From positions 19,767 to 83,766 of the forward strand of contig UQLQ01000007.1 of assembly GCA_900541905.1 (NCBI GenBank): a stretch of DNA of 64,000 nt. Reading direction: 5' to 3'. The number at the start of each line of letters is the position of its first letter. Position 1 is the stretch's first letter. Below, piece after piece: positions 57,550 through 64,000 of the stretch. This DNA comes from an uncultured Oscillospiraceae bacterium (GTDB lineage: Bacteria > Bacillota > Clostridia > Oscillospirales > Acutalibacteraceae). The notes beneath the pieces were generated by a model. The model had not been told where the DNA came from. It ran no database searches and saw nothing but the letters and a program-made list of their open reading frames with translations. The position numbers were made by a program, and so were the translations under genes.

Positions 57550-59349
57550 TTATTCAGCTTTTCTCTTTCTTGCAAAAAGAACAGTGCCTGTCATAACGCC
57601 TGTTGCCAACACTGCTATCACAATCCAAATGGCTACATTACTACTATCTCCGGTTTGTGGAGATGCAGATGTATCGGTATTCTCTTCAATGGTACCTGCT
57701 ACCGTTTGTGGAGCAACGGTAAATTCGGTTGATACTTCACCGTCTGTATAAACCAATGTTAAAGTGTGTGTACCTTCTGTCAGTGTTTCCAAATATGCAA
57801 CGTTCAATGTTACGATTGTGCTACCGCTTTCTACTGTATAGTTTTCCGCTGCAATTTCAGTACCGTCTACTTTTACTGCTATAAATTTAGAAAAATCTCC
57901 GTTTGATGTTACTGTCAAACCGTTTGTATTACCCTTGTTCCAAGTGCTGTTTGCACCTTCAGTAATCTGATAGCTTCCACTGACTACAGGCTCTTTTAAC
58001 TGCAAACCTGCAATTGCATCCTCAATAGCTTGTGCCATTGCATCTACTTCTGCTTGTTTGCTGATATCCAAGTTAGGTATCACTGCCGCAATTGCATTGT
58101 CCACTGCCGTAAAGTCTTCATAATCATCTCTGTTCAAAGAATTTGCTTTTTCTATTGCTTGATTTACTTTGGTGTAATCTGCACCTTCAAGCCATTTTGC
58201 ATATAAGGTCAAGTTTTGTGTTACCTCAGAATCAAATTGATATGCAGTGTTTAATGTTTCATCCGTATACCAACCTTCAAACACATAACCTGATTTTGTT
58301 GGATTTTGTGGTTGTACTGCTGTTCCGTTTGGAGAAACTGCTTGCGTATCAATCACAGTGCCTCCGTTTGTCTCAAAACAAACATAATAAACAACCGGAT
58401 TTACTGTATCAGCAGCTTTTGTAAATGTTTCACCTTGGGGAACTGTAACTTCTCTTGCATTACCTGATGCAATATACGGCATTTTAATGGTTACATCTGT
58501 TTTATTATCAGAAATATTTACCGGGTAAGCAGCACTTTTGTTTTCTGCATTTCCGCTTTTTGTGCTGACACCCAGAACAATATCTCTATTTAAAACAAGG
58601 TCCGCAGCATTAAAAGTACATCCTTGTATGTTTAAATTCTGCACTGTAGCACTGGGTCCGGAAATATCAGTAGCACCTGTACCATCTTCCGTACCACGTT
58701 GTGCAACTTTAATTGCTGCTGTCAAACCACATTTTCCTGTAAATACGGTGTTGGTAATATTAATATTGGCGTTTTGTACTGCTACCAAATTTAAGTCTAT
58801 GGTATAATCCCCACCATAAGTACTGAATTTTGTAGCATTGTTTTCAAAAGTACAACCATCAACGGTCAATACTTTTGCATTTGTTAAATACAAACCTTTT
58901 GAAGTATAATTTTGTATGGTCGTATTTGTTACGGTCAAATACAAATCCATTTGTTGATTTGCACTTTGATTTTGTGACTGAATTGCCATGGATGATGTAT
59001 TGTTACCCTCCATAACCAGATTGGTTACGGTAAGATGTGTAGCTGTACCTTGATTATCGCTTTGTGCATCGCATATAATACGACCATTTAAAGTATTGCC
59101 TTGTCCATCAATTGTTAAGTTGGAACCTTCCGGAATTGTAATATCTTCTGTTACAGCAGATAATAACTGAATTGTTTTATGATCCGTTTTTGCCTCATTT
59201 ACAGCTGCTTGAACAGAAGTATATTCTTTGCCATCCATAGAGGCAACATTATTTTCTGCTGCAAATACAGACATAGGAATAAAACCAAATACCATTACCG
59301 TTGCTACTAACAATGACAGTAACTTGTATTTTTTTGTTTTGTGTTTCAA
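57550..59349 (-). CDS. Sortase-anchored surface protein with beta-helix, InlB-type repeat and Ig-like domain
   Basis: The 599-residue protein has a signal peptide (about 8-30), a right-handed beta-helix (about 45-290; ITIPEGSNLTIDGQGNTLNG, many N/T-rich turns) and an InlB B-repeat (FETNGGTV...YVFEGWYTD...LTLYAKW, about 320-390). A FIVAR-like helical module (about 392-445), an X2/Ig-like module (about 450-535), an SPQTG sortase motif, a membrane segment and a KRKAE tail follow. It is likely an adhesin or glycan-binding protein on the cell wall. The start is a TTG at 59349 after AAGGAGGAGGG; upstream open sequence to 59502 lacks conserved content. Confidence 0.85.
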   Translation of the reverse strand: MKHKTKKYKLLSLLVATVMVFGFIPMSVFAAENNVASMDGKEYTSVQAAVNEAKTDHKTIQLLSAVTEDITIPEGSNLTIDGQGNTLNGRIICDAQSDNQGTATHLTVTNLVMEGNNTSSMAIQSQNQSANQQMDLYLTVTNTTIQNYTSKGLYLTNAKVLTVDGCTFENNATKFSTYGGDYTIDLNLVAVQNANINITNTVFTGKCGLTAAIKVAQRGTEDGTGATDISGPSATVQNLNIQGCTFNAADLVLNRDIVLGVSTKSGNAENKSAAYPVNISDNKTDVTIKMPYIASGNAREVTVPQGETFTKAADTVNPVVYYVCFETNGGTVIDTQAVSPNGTAVQPQNPTKSGYVFEGWYTDETLNTAYQFDSEVTQNLTLYAKWLEGADYTKVNQAIEKANSLNRDDYEDFTAVDNAIAAVIPNLDISKQAEVDAMAQAIEDAIAGLQLKEPVVSGSYQITEGANSTWNKGNTNGLTVTSNGDFSKFIAVKVDGTEIAAENYTVESGSTIVTLNVAYLETLTEGTHTLTLVYTDGEVSTEFTVAPQTVAGTIEENTDTSASPQTGDSSNVAIWIVIAVLATGVMTGTVLFARKRKAE

Positions 59350-59482
59350 AACAAAACCCTCCTCCTTCATATGGCAGATGTATTTTTTCATGTTCTGCCT
59401 ATCGTATTCTTGCCTTTTGTCATATGCAAGGTAAAGCAACTTTCCAATTTCAGAGCAAAAGACACCTTTTAAAAATATAACT

Positions 59483-59536
59483 TTATAAACAAATGGTCCC
59501 AATACTGTTTGGTGTTACAATATCAGCACTAACCAT
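59483..59536 (-). CDS. Possible 17-residue leader peptide upstream of the surface protein
   Basis: A short frame begins at ATG 59536 after a strong AAGGAGAGG and encodes MVSADIVTPNSIGTICL, ending about 130 nt before the surface-protein start. The ribosome site is better than chance, but no conserved family is known. Confidence 0.35.
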   Translation of the reverse strand: MVSADIVTPNSIGTICL

Positions 59537-59570
59537 ATAAAAAATTCCCTCTCCTTCCATTTATAATTTA

Positions 59571-59773
59571 TTTAAGTGTACTTTTACAACGAAACACTTC
59601 CAAAAAGTGTACTTTTACAAATTTGGAAATATAAAGCATATTTATTCCATAAAGCACCATAAACTATTGAAAAATAAGGAAATTTATACTATAATTATGA
59701 AATAAGGAGAGTATCACACCTTTTCACAAAAGTACACTTTTTGGAAGTGTTTCGTTGTAAAAGTACACTTAAA
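59571..59773. mobile_element. 203-bp MITE-like element with 46-bp perfect terminal inverted repeats
   Basis: Arms 59571-59616 and 59728-59773 are perfect inverted copies. Each arm contains the box AAGTGTACTTTTACAA or its truncated form twice, separated by about 16 nt, so four boxes in mirror order. Repeated end boxes of this sort are typical of IS21-like transposon ends. The 111-nt interior has a plus-strand promoter and an AGGAGAG but no gene, which fits an internally deleted insertion sequence. No clear target duplication was found. Confidence 0.7.
59667..59695 (+). promoter_or_regulatory. Sigma-A promoter inside the MITE-like element
   Basis: TTGAAA (59667-59672) and TATAAT (59690-59695) are separated by 17 nt. 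It would transcribe through the right arm into the bidirectional terminator at 59810, a transcript of about 140 nt. Confidence 0.65.
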
Positions 59774-59809
59774 AAAAGTTTTGATAATAAATTGACAAAT
59801 ATTGATATA

Positions 59810-59846
59810 CAAAAAAGAGTCTGAGAGAACACAGACTCTTTTTTTA
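59810..59846. terminator. Bidirectional terminator after the HlyIII-family gene
   Basis: AAAAAAGAGTCTG and CAGACTCTTTTTT form a perfect stem around 8 nt with T-runs on both strands. Confidence 0.92.
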
Positions 59847-59864
59847 ATATCATTTTTAAACGGT

Positions 59865-60542
59865 TCAAACCGCAACGGTAAAGACTACAAAAAACTGCAT
59901 AACACTGGCAGCAACCACAAACACGTGAAATATGGTATGCATATAGGCAAGTTTTTTTCCTTTAGCATAAATGACAGCCCCTATGGTGTAAAGAACGCCT
60001 CCGCCTACCAGCAAGCAAAGCTGAAGTATATTTAAATTTTGTACCAACGGCTTTATGATAAACACACATGACCAACCAATGCAAATATAACAAGCCATAG
60101 AAAACTTTTTATAACGCTTCATGTCCACTGCGTTTAATAAGATACCAATGACGGACGCGGCCCATACCACACCCAGCATGACCCATCCTGCGATTCCTTT
60201 TACGCATAACAGCAGCATTGGCGTATACGTACCTGCTATCATAAAGAAAATGGTACAGTGGTCCAAGATTTGAAAGATCTTTTTTCCTTTTGTCACAGGC
60301 AGCGCATGATATAAGGTGGAAATCACATAGAGCAAAATCATAGAAATGCTGTATACCAATAAACTGAAGATGTGTATAGGAGTTTTTGGAGTAAACACCA
60401 TAAGCAGAACCAAAGCCGCAATGGATAATCCTGCGCCTATACCATGGCTGACAGCATTCCATATCTCCTCACCAAGGGAATAGAACGGAAGATTTAATAC
60501 CGCACGGCGTTTGGCTGTTGCCAATTGTTTGATTCCTTCCAT
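59865..60542 (-). CDS. Hemolysin III / YqfA-type PAQR membrane protein
   Basis: The 225-residue protein has seven hydrophobic segments and the family metal-site blocks NAVSHGIGAGLS, STLYHALP, ILDHCTIFFMIAGTYTP and the C-terminal HTIFHVFVV. Members relate to adiponectin receptors and probably are zinc-dependent hydrolases in the membrane; the haemolysin label is historical. It is a single gene with its own promoter, two operator-like palindromes and a terminator. Confidence 0.92.
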   Translation of the reverse strand: MEGIKQLATAKRRAVLNLPFYSLGEEIWNAVSHGIGAGLSIAALVLLMVFTPKTPIHIFSLLVYSISMILLYVISTLYHALPVTKGKKIFQILDHCTIFFMIAGTYTPMLLLCVKGIAGWVMLGVVWAASVIGILLNAVDMKRYKKFSMACYICIGWSCVFIIKPLVQNLNILQLCLLVGGGVLYTIGAVIYAKGKKLAYMHTIFHVFVVAASVMQFFVVFTVAV

Positions 60543-60580
60543 GCCATCACTCTTTTCTGTTATATTTTATACTTTGTGAT

Positions 60581-60597
60581 ATAGTTTTAAAAACTAT
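60581..60597. promoter_or_regulatory. Palindrome at the predicted hlyIII transcription start
   Basis: ATAGTTTT-A-AAAACTAT is a perfect 8-1-8 inverted repeat beginning at the expected +1. A second inverted repeat CTTCATC-N7-GATGAAG (60602-60622) overlaps the -10 box. Confidence 0.4.
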
Positions 60598-60605
60598 GTA
60601 TCTTC

Positions 60606-60634
60606 ATCTTAATATGATGAAGGTGCAAAGTCAA
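60606..60634 (-). promoter_or_regulatory. Sigma-A promoter for the hlyIII-like gene
   Basis: On the minus strand TTGACT (60629-60634) and TAAGAT (60606-60611) are separated by 17 nt. Confidence 0.7.
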
Positions 60635-60736
60635 TGAAAAATAGAAAAGTTCATAAACTGTTTAGACTTCTTTGACATTCATTTTACATAACCAATACAT
60701 TACTGCTATTATGAACTCGATTTCAAACAAATATGC

Positions 60737-60797
60737 AAAAAAGCAGCCTTTTCAATCAACCTCCTTGTTGTGTTGATTGAAAAGACTGCTTTTTATT
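60737..60797 (-). terminator. Strong intrinsic terminator after pgeF
   Basis: AAAAAGCAGTCTTTTCAATCA and its partner form a stem of about 20 bp with one wobble pair and an inner loop around AACAAGG, with T-runs on both strands. Confidence 0.9.
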
Positions 60798-60798
60798 T

Positions 60799-61632
60799 TT
60801 ATGGATTCAGCGCCATCATTGCCGCCATTCCGCCCCGTTTTGCTCCCATCACACGATGAGAGAACAGCAAAGTGCTGTGGCAGCAGGTACAAACACGTCC
60901 CACCACAATATTTTTTTCAGGTACTCCCGCATGCATGATGACTCTGCGGTTCACTTCCCATAAATCCAGCATATACTTGCCTTCTCCTTTGGGTTGTAAA
61001 CATTCATCAGGTACAATCTCGGTCAGCGCCATTACTTTTTCATACACAGGTGCATCCACCTCATAACAGCATTGCCCAATAGACGGACCAATGGCAGCCA
61101 GAATATCATTTGGATTGCTGCCAAATTCCGTCTGCATGGCTTCCACCATACGTGCGCCCATTTCCGCTACCGTACCGCGCCAGCCCGCATGTGCCAAACC
61201 AATGGCTTTTTTTGCAGTATCCACAAAGTATAACGGTACGCAATCAGCGTAATAAGTAACCAGCACAACACCCGGTTCGTTGGTAATCAGCCCGTCTACG
61301 CTTTGCATATCTTTGGGACGCCAAATGCCGATTCCCGCCTCTTTTGATGTAACACGGCGTACCACCGTATGGTGGTCCTGCGCGGAAGCGACCAGTTTAT
61401 GAAAATCAAATCCCACAGCATCGCAGAATAAATGATAATTTTTCAGAACATTGTCATCACTGTCACCGCGATTGAAATTGAAATTCATAGAAGAAAATTC
61501 CTGTTGACTGACGCCGCCTTTTCTGGTGGAAAAGGCATGTGTGATATACGGCAATTCATCCAAGCGAGGAAATGTAAGGAACGGAACATGATTCTTTTCA
61601 TTCAGCTGCATACAGCCAAGTGACTGCGACAT
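60799..61632 (-). CDS. pgeF: Peptidoglycan editing factor PgeF (YfiH / multicopper polyphenol-oxidase-fold)
   Basis: PgeF is a hydrolase that removes misincorporated amino acids from UDP-MurNAc peptides; homologues are also reported to act on purine nucleosides. The 277-residue protein has the metal-site motifs ASAQDHHTVV, YYADCVPLYF and LAHAGWRGTV and the C-terminal CTCCHSTLLFSHR. It is the last gene of a unit with rqcH and the small membrane protein. Confidence 0.92.
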   Translation of the reverse strand: MSQSLGCMQLNEKNHVPFLTFPRLDELPYITHAFSTRKGGVSQQEFSSMNFNFNRGDSDDNVLKNYHLFCDAVGFDFHKLVASAQDHHTVVRRVTSKEAGIGIWRPKDMQSVDGLITNEPGVVLVTYYADCVPLYFVDTAKKAIGLAHAGWRGTVAEMGARMVEAMQTEFGSNPNDILAAIGPSIGQCCYEVDAPVYEKVMALTEIVPDECLQPKGEGKYMLDLWEVNRRVIMHAGVPEKNIVVGRVCTCCHSTLLFSHRVMGAKRGGMAAMMALNP

Positions 61633-61647
61633 ACGGTACCTCCCCTA

Positions 61648-62022
61648 TTATAAACGTCTTAAATTCCCTTTTCTGGCATTGAGTACGTAGAAAATAATAA
61701 TCACTATGGCGTATACGCCCGCAACCGCACCAATGGTAATATCCAGCCAAGTCGGGAATCCTCCCATGAATACACGGATAAAGTAGGCAACCGAAACAAA
61801 TAAAATCAGTATAGCACCGTTGTTTACAACAAACAAACGGTCTGTTTTGTCATTTCGCAATGCCACCAAATTGAATCGAACAAAAATAAATGCCATGCAA
61901 GTCACCGCAATACACAAATACAAATGGGTATTGCCTGCTCGATACAATGCTGCCAAAATAGCAAATAATACGGATGAGATAAACCCGCATATCATTGCAA
62001 TATAAGAAAACGCTCTACTCAT
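61648..62022 (-). CDS. Small membrane protein of unknown function
   Basis: The 124-residue protein has four hydrophobic segments (about 4-26, 33-52, 68-87, 92-115) with short charged loops and a basic C-terminus. No family is recognised. It overlaps the rqcH stop by 8 nt and precedes pgeF by 15 nt, so it is an operon member. Confidence 0.75.
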   Translation of the reverse strand: MSRAFSYIAMICGFISSVLFAILAALYRAGNTHLYLCIAVTCMAFIFVRFNLVALRNDKTDRLFVVNNGAILILFVSVAYFIRVFMGGFPTWLDITIGAVAGVYAIVIIIFYVLNARKGNLRRL

Positions 62023-63796
62023 AATTACCTCCCGTAATCGATGTGATATTGGACTGGGGCAAAGCCGGAGTTACATATACGGTTTTATTTTTTACGTATA
62101 TCACCATACCCGGCTTTGCACCTTGCGGTTTTGAAACGTGTTTTACAAATGTATAGTCAACAGGAACTTGTGATGAATCTTTTGCCCTGCTGTAGTAAGC
62201 TGCAATCTGCGCAGCTTCCAAAATGGCCTGCTCGGTAATTTCCCTGCGGTCTGATACAATAATGGTATGCGAACCGGGGATATTTTTTACATGCAGCCAC
62301 ATGTCATGATTGTTGGCGTCTTTTAACGTTAATTTATCATTCTGGCGGTTATTGCGTCCCACCAGTACGGTAAAACCGTCGCTTGTGATAAATTTCATCG
62401 GCGCGGCAGGTGCCGTATTTTTTTGTTTTCCCTTTGTCTTTTGCTGACGCAAATACCCCTGCTCTGCAAGCTCTTGCCGTATTTCCGATAAATCCCGTTC
62501 GTTTTCTGCTCTGCCCAATGCTTCACTGACCGAGTCAATGTAAGCAAGTTCTTGCTCCGCTTGATGAATTTGTTCTGTCAGTTTTTCCTGCGCAGTGCGT
62601 GCTTTTCTGTAATCCTTGTAATACTTCTGGGCATTTTGTGAAGGTGTCAACAGCGGGTCTATGGGAATTCTCACAACAGGATTGCCCTCTTCATAAAAGT
62701 TTTCCACTTCTGCATAGCTGTCCCCTTTTTGCAGACGGTAAACATTGGCATTGATGAAATCGCCATACATTTTTAATGTTTCCCGTTCTTCACATTGAGT
62801 CAACTCCGCCATTTGCAGATTGATTTTCCTGCTCAGACGTTCTGCCGCATTGGAAAGCAGTTTGGATAAATCCTGCGAACGCACCCGCATGCGCTCAATT
62901 TGGTCACGCTCCTGATAGAAAAAGTCCAGCAGTTTGGAAAACGAATCAAATTGTGAAATAGGTACGGCACTGTCATATTGTTCTATGGGCATAAAGGAAA
63001 AATCCATTGGCTTTCCGTTCGGATTCACCGCCATGTACGGTTTTCCCGTACTCATTTTTACCGTATCGAATAAGATGTCCAGCAGTTGTTCCAATGCACT
63101 CCAATGACACGGTTCCAGCTGAGAGACGGATAAATCAATTCCCTTACACGCCCTGTAAGCCAACTCTCTGCATACAATGGGAGAAACGCCTTGCAGCGTT
63201 TTCAATATTGCATCGCTCAATGGCTGTTCCTTTACAATGGATTGCAGCGCCTGCAAAACCTCTTTTACCGTACAATTGAGCATACATAATTTGTTTTGAG
63301 GCGGAGGACTGCGGTAAAGCAGACCGGGCAGTACCAAACGCTGGGAACTCATGTCTTCGTCCACACGTTTGAGCGCGTCAATGATTTTTCCTTCCCGGTC
63401 AACCAAAATGACGTTACTGTGTCTCCCCATGATTTCCGTTACCAGTGTACAGGGAACCAAATCGCCCAATTCGTTGTAAGCTTCAAATTGGAGGGCAACC
63501 GCCCGTTCCAATTCGGTTTGATGCACCCCCGTCAGTTTTGCACCGCCCAGTTTTTTACGCAGCAGCATACACAGCATGGGAGGCTGTTTGGGATTTTCAG
63601 GCACATGTTCCGTGATATGAATGCGCGCACTGTTTGCACGAGCAGACAGCAGCAAACGTACCGCGCCTTCTCTGGAACGGAGAGAAACGATGATTTCTTC
63701 CCGATTGGGCTGATAAATTTTATCGACTCTTGCGCCCAAAGCTGCCTGCTCTATTTCCTTTGCGGTATGACGCAAAAATACGCCGTCTAAAGCCAT
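62015..63796 (-). CDS. rqcH: RqcH (NFACT-family ribosome quality-control factor)
   Basis: RqcH, the bacterial Rqc2 homologue, binds stalled 50S subunits and adds poly-alanine tails to nascent chains. The 593 residues have the NFACT-N domain (1-210; VTEIMGRHSNVILVD), paired HhH and coiled-coil regions (about 210-440) and the NFACT-R domain (about 465-575; DMWLHVKNIPGSHTII). Older annotations call it fibronectin-binding protein FbpA. The start is 28 nt after the Nif3-family stop. Confidence 0.95.
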   Translation of the reverse strand: MALDGVFLRHTAKEIEQAALGARVDKIYQPNREEIIVSLRSREGAVRLLLSARANSARIHITEHVPENPKQPPMLCMLLRKKLGGAKLTGVHQTELERAVALQFEAYNELGDLVPCTLVTEIMGRHSNVILVDREGKIIDALKRVDEDMSSQRLVLPGLLYRSPPPQNKLCMLNCTVKEVLQALQSIVKEQPLSDAILKTLQGVSPIVCRELAYRACKGIDLSVSQLEPCHWSALEQLLDILFDTVKMSTGKPYMAVNPNGKPMDFSFMPIEQYDSAVPISQFDSFSKLLDFFYQERDQIERMRVRSQDLSKLLSNAAERLSRKINLQMAELTQCEERETLKMYGDFINANVYRLQKGDSYAEVENFYEEGNPVVRIPIDPLLTPSQNAQKYYKDYRKARTAQEKLTEQIHQAEQELAYIDSVSEALGRAENERDLSEIRQELAEQGYLRQQKTKGKQKNTAPAAPMKFITSDGFTVLVGRNNRQNDKLTLKDANNHDMWLHVKNIPGSHTIIVSDRREITEQAILEAAQIAAYYSRAKDSSQVPVDYTFVKHVSKPQGAKPGMVIYVKNKTVYVTPALPQSNITSITGGNYE

Positions 63797-63823
63797 GTTT
63801 CTCCCCCTTTCAAAGAGACGGAA

Positions 63824-64000
63824 TTAAACCAAATACTGTACAGGGTCTTTTTGTTGTGATTTGATAAAGCGTACTTGTGGAAATGCTTTGGACAAGCGGT
63901 TGCATAAAGGCTGTATGGCAACATCCTCCGTTGCAAAATGTCCTGCGTCCACCATGGTAATCCCCATGCTGCTTGCCGCGAGCAGCTCATGGTGTTTGCT
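63824..64000 (-). CDS. Nif3-like dinuclear metal-centre protein (N-terminus outside window)
   Basis: The last 58 codons of a minus-strand gene that continues past the right edge are visible. The sequence KHHELLAASSMGITMVDAGHFATED matches, in two overlapping pieces, the C-terminal metal site of the Nif3/YqfO family (GTP cyclohydrolase 1 type 2-like), whose function is unclear. It precedes rqcH. Confidence 0.85.
   Translation of the reverse strand, partial: SKHHELLAASSMGITMVDAGHFATEDVAIQPLCNRLSKAFPQVRFIKSQQKDPVQYLV

Larger units (their letters stand above)
59350..59864. other. Leader and intergenic region between the surface protein and HlyIII genes
   Basis: The region contains the roughly 200-nt 5' region of the surface-protein gene with a possible leader peptide, the 203-bp inverted-repeat element (59571-59773) and the hlyIII terminator. 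Confidence 0.6.

Noticed and set aside
59350..59502. N-terminal extension of the surface protein
   Set aside because: The signal peptide starts after the TTG at 59349, which has AAGGAGGAGGG; the extension would put 51 residues before a secretion signal.
63787..63990. 67-codon minus-strand frame at the right edge
   Set aside because: The frame ending at 63824 encodes a clear Nif3 C-terminus, so the other frame is a shadow.
1..64000. tRNA or rRNA genes
   Set aside because: No T-loop motif with a fitting acceptor stem and no rRNA-like stretch was found when reading the gaps on both strands; this was by eye only.

Overview
The window comes from a low-GC, endospore-forming Firmicute of the class Clostridia, most likely an Oscillospiraceae/Ruminococcaceae-like gut anaerobe. 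The evidence is a complete spoIIIAA-AH operon, yunB, a fused ispH-rpsA gene, PolC, mini-RNase III, the Prp/L27 pair, RqcH, a DUF5685 protein and AGGAGG-type ribosome sites with frequent TTG/GTG starts. Most genes lie on the minus strand. Both ends cut genes: a LysM envelope protein on the left and a Nif3-family protein on the right.

Layout. 1-9 kb: LysM protein, an unknown gene plus luxS, an RluA enzyme, ilvE, an rRNA m5C methylase, a tiny Asn/Gln-rich gene behind a textbook sigma-G promoter, a YitT protein, mini-RNase III and obg. 9-14 kb: rplU-prp-rpmA with an L21-type leader, then nusB, a TsaD-like gene, xseA, xseB and ispA. 14-22 kb: spoIIIA operon, ligA, yunB. 22-29 kb: cmk, two plsC genes, ispH-rpsA, an HI0933-type flavoprotein and a MurR/RpiR regulator. 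29-38 kb: membrane protein, J-domain protein with DUF5685, an MBL hydrolase, uvrBA under a LexA box, and a RadC protein. 38-41 kb, plus strand: a second RluA enzyme, then an unknown protein paired with a hemerythrin-like protein. 41-48 kb: hisZGDCBAIE, lacking hisH and hisF. 48-53 kb: ispG and polC. 54-64 kb, accessory in character: an amidase, a polysaccharide deacetylase, a 3-alpha-hydroxysteroid-dehydrogenase-like SDR with a ketosteroid-isomerase-like partner, a sortase-anchored beta-helix protein, an HlyIII protein, PgeF and RqcH.

The most interesting signal is in the gaps. A dispersed intergenic repeat occurs at three loci: 14.1 kb before nusB, 37.0 kb before uvrB, and a four-unit tandem array at 53.3 kb before ispG. 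Each unit has two hairpins, and each carries a near-consensus sigma-A promoter with exact 17-nt spacing facing the downstream housekeeping gene. It looks like a portable promoter cassette. The promoter before nusB fires through an intrinsic terminator that sits just ahead of the nusB ribosome site, which suggests attenuation. Other notable items are a 203-bp element with 46-bp perfect terminal inverted repeats and an internal promoter, a 107-bp inverted-repeat element, palindromic operator candidates before hisZ, hlyIII and the hemerythrin pair, and two genes whose best start is a non-standard AUU or AUA codon. No tRNA, rRNA, CRISPR array, prophage or intact transposase was seen.
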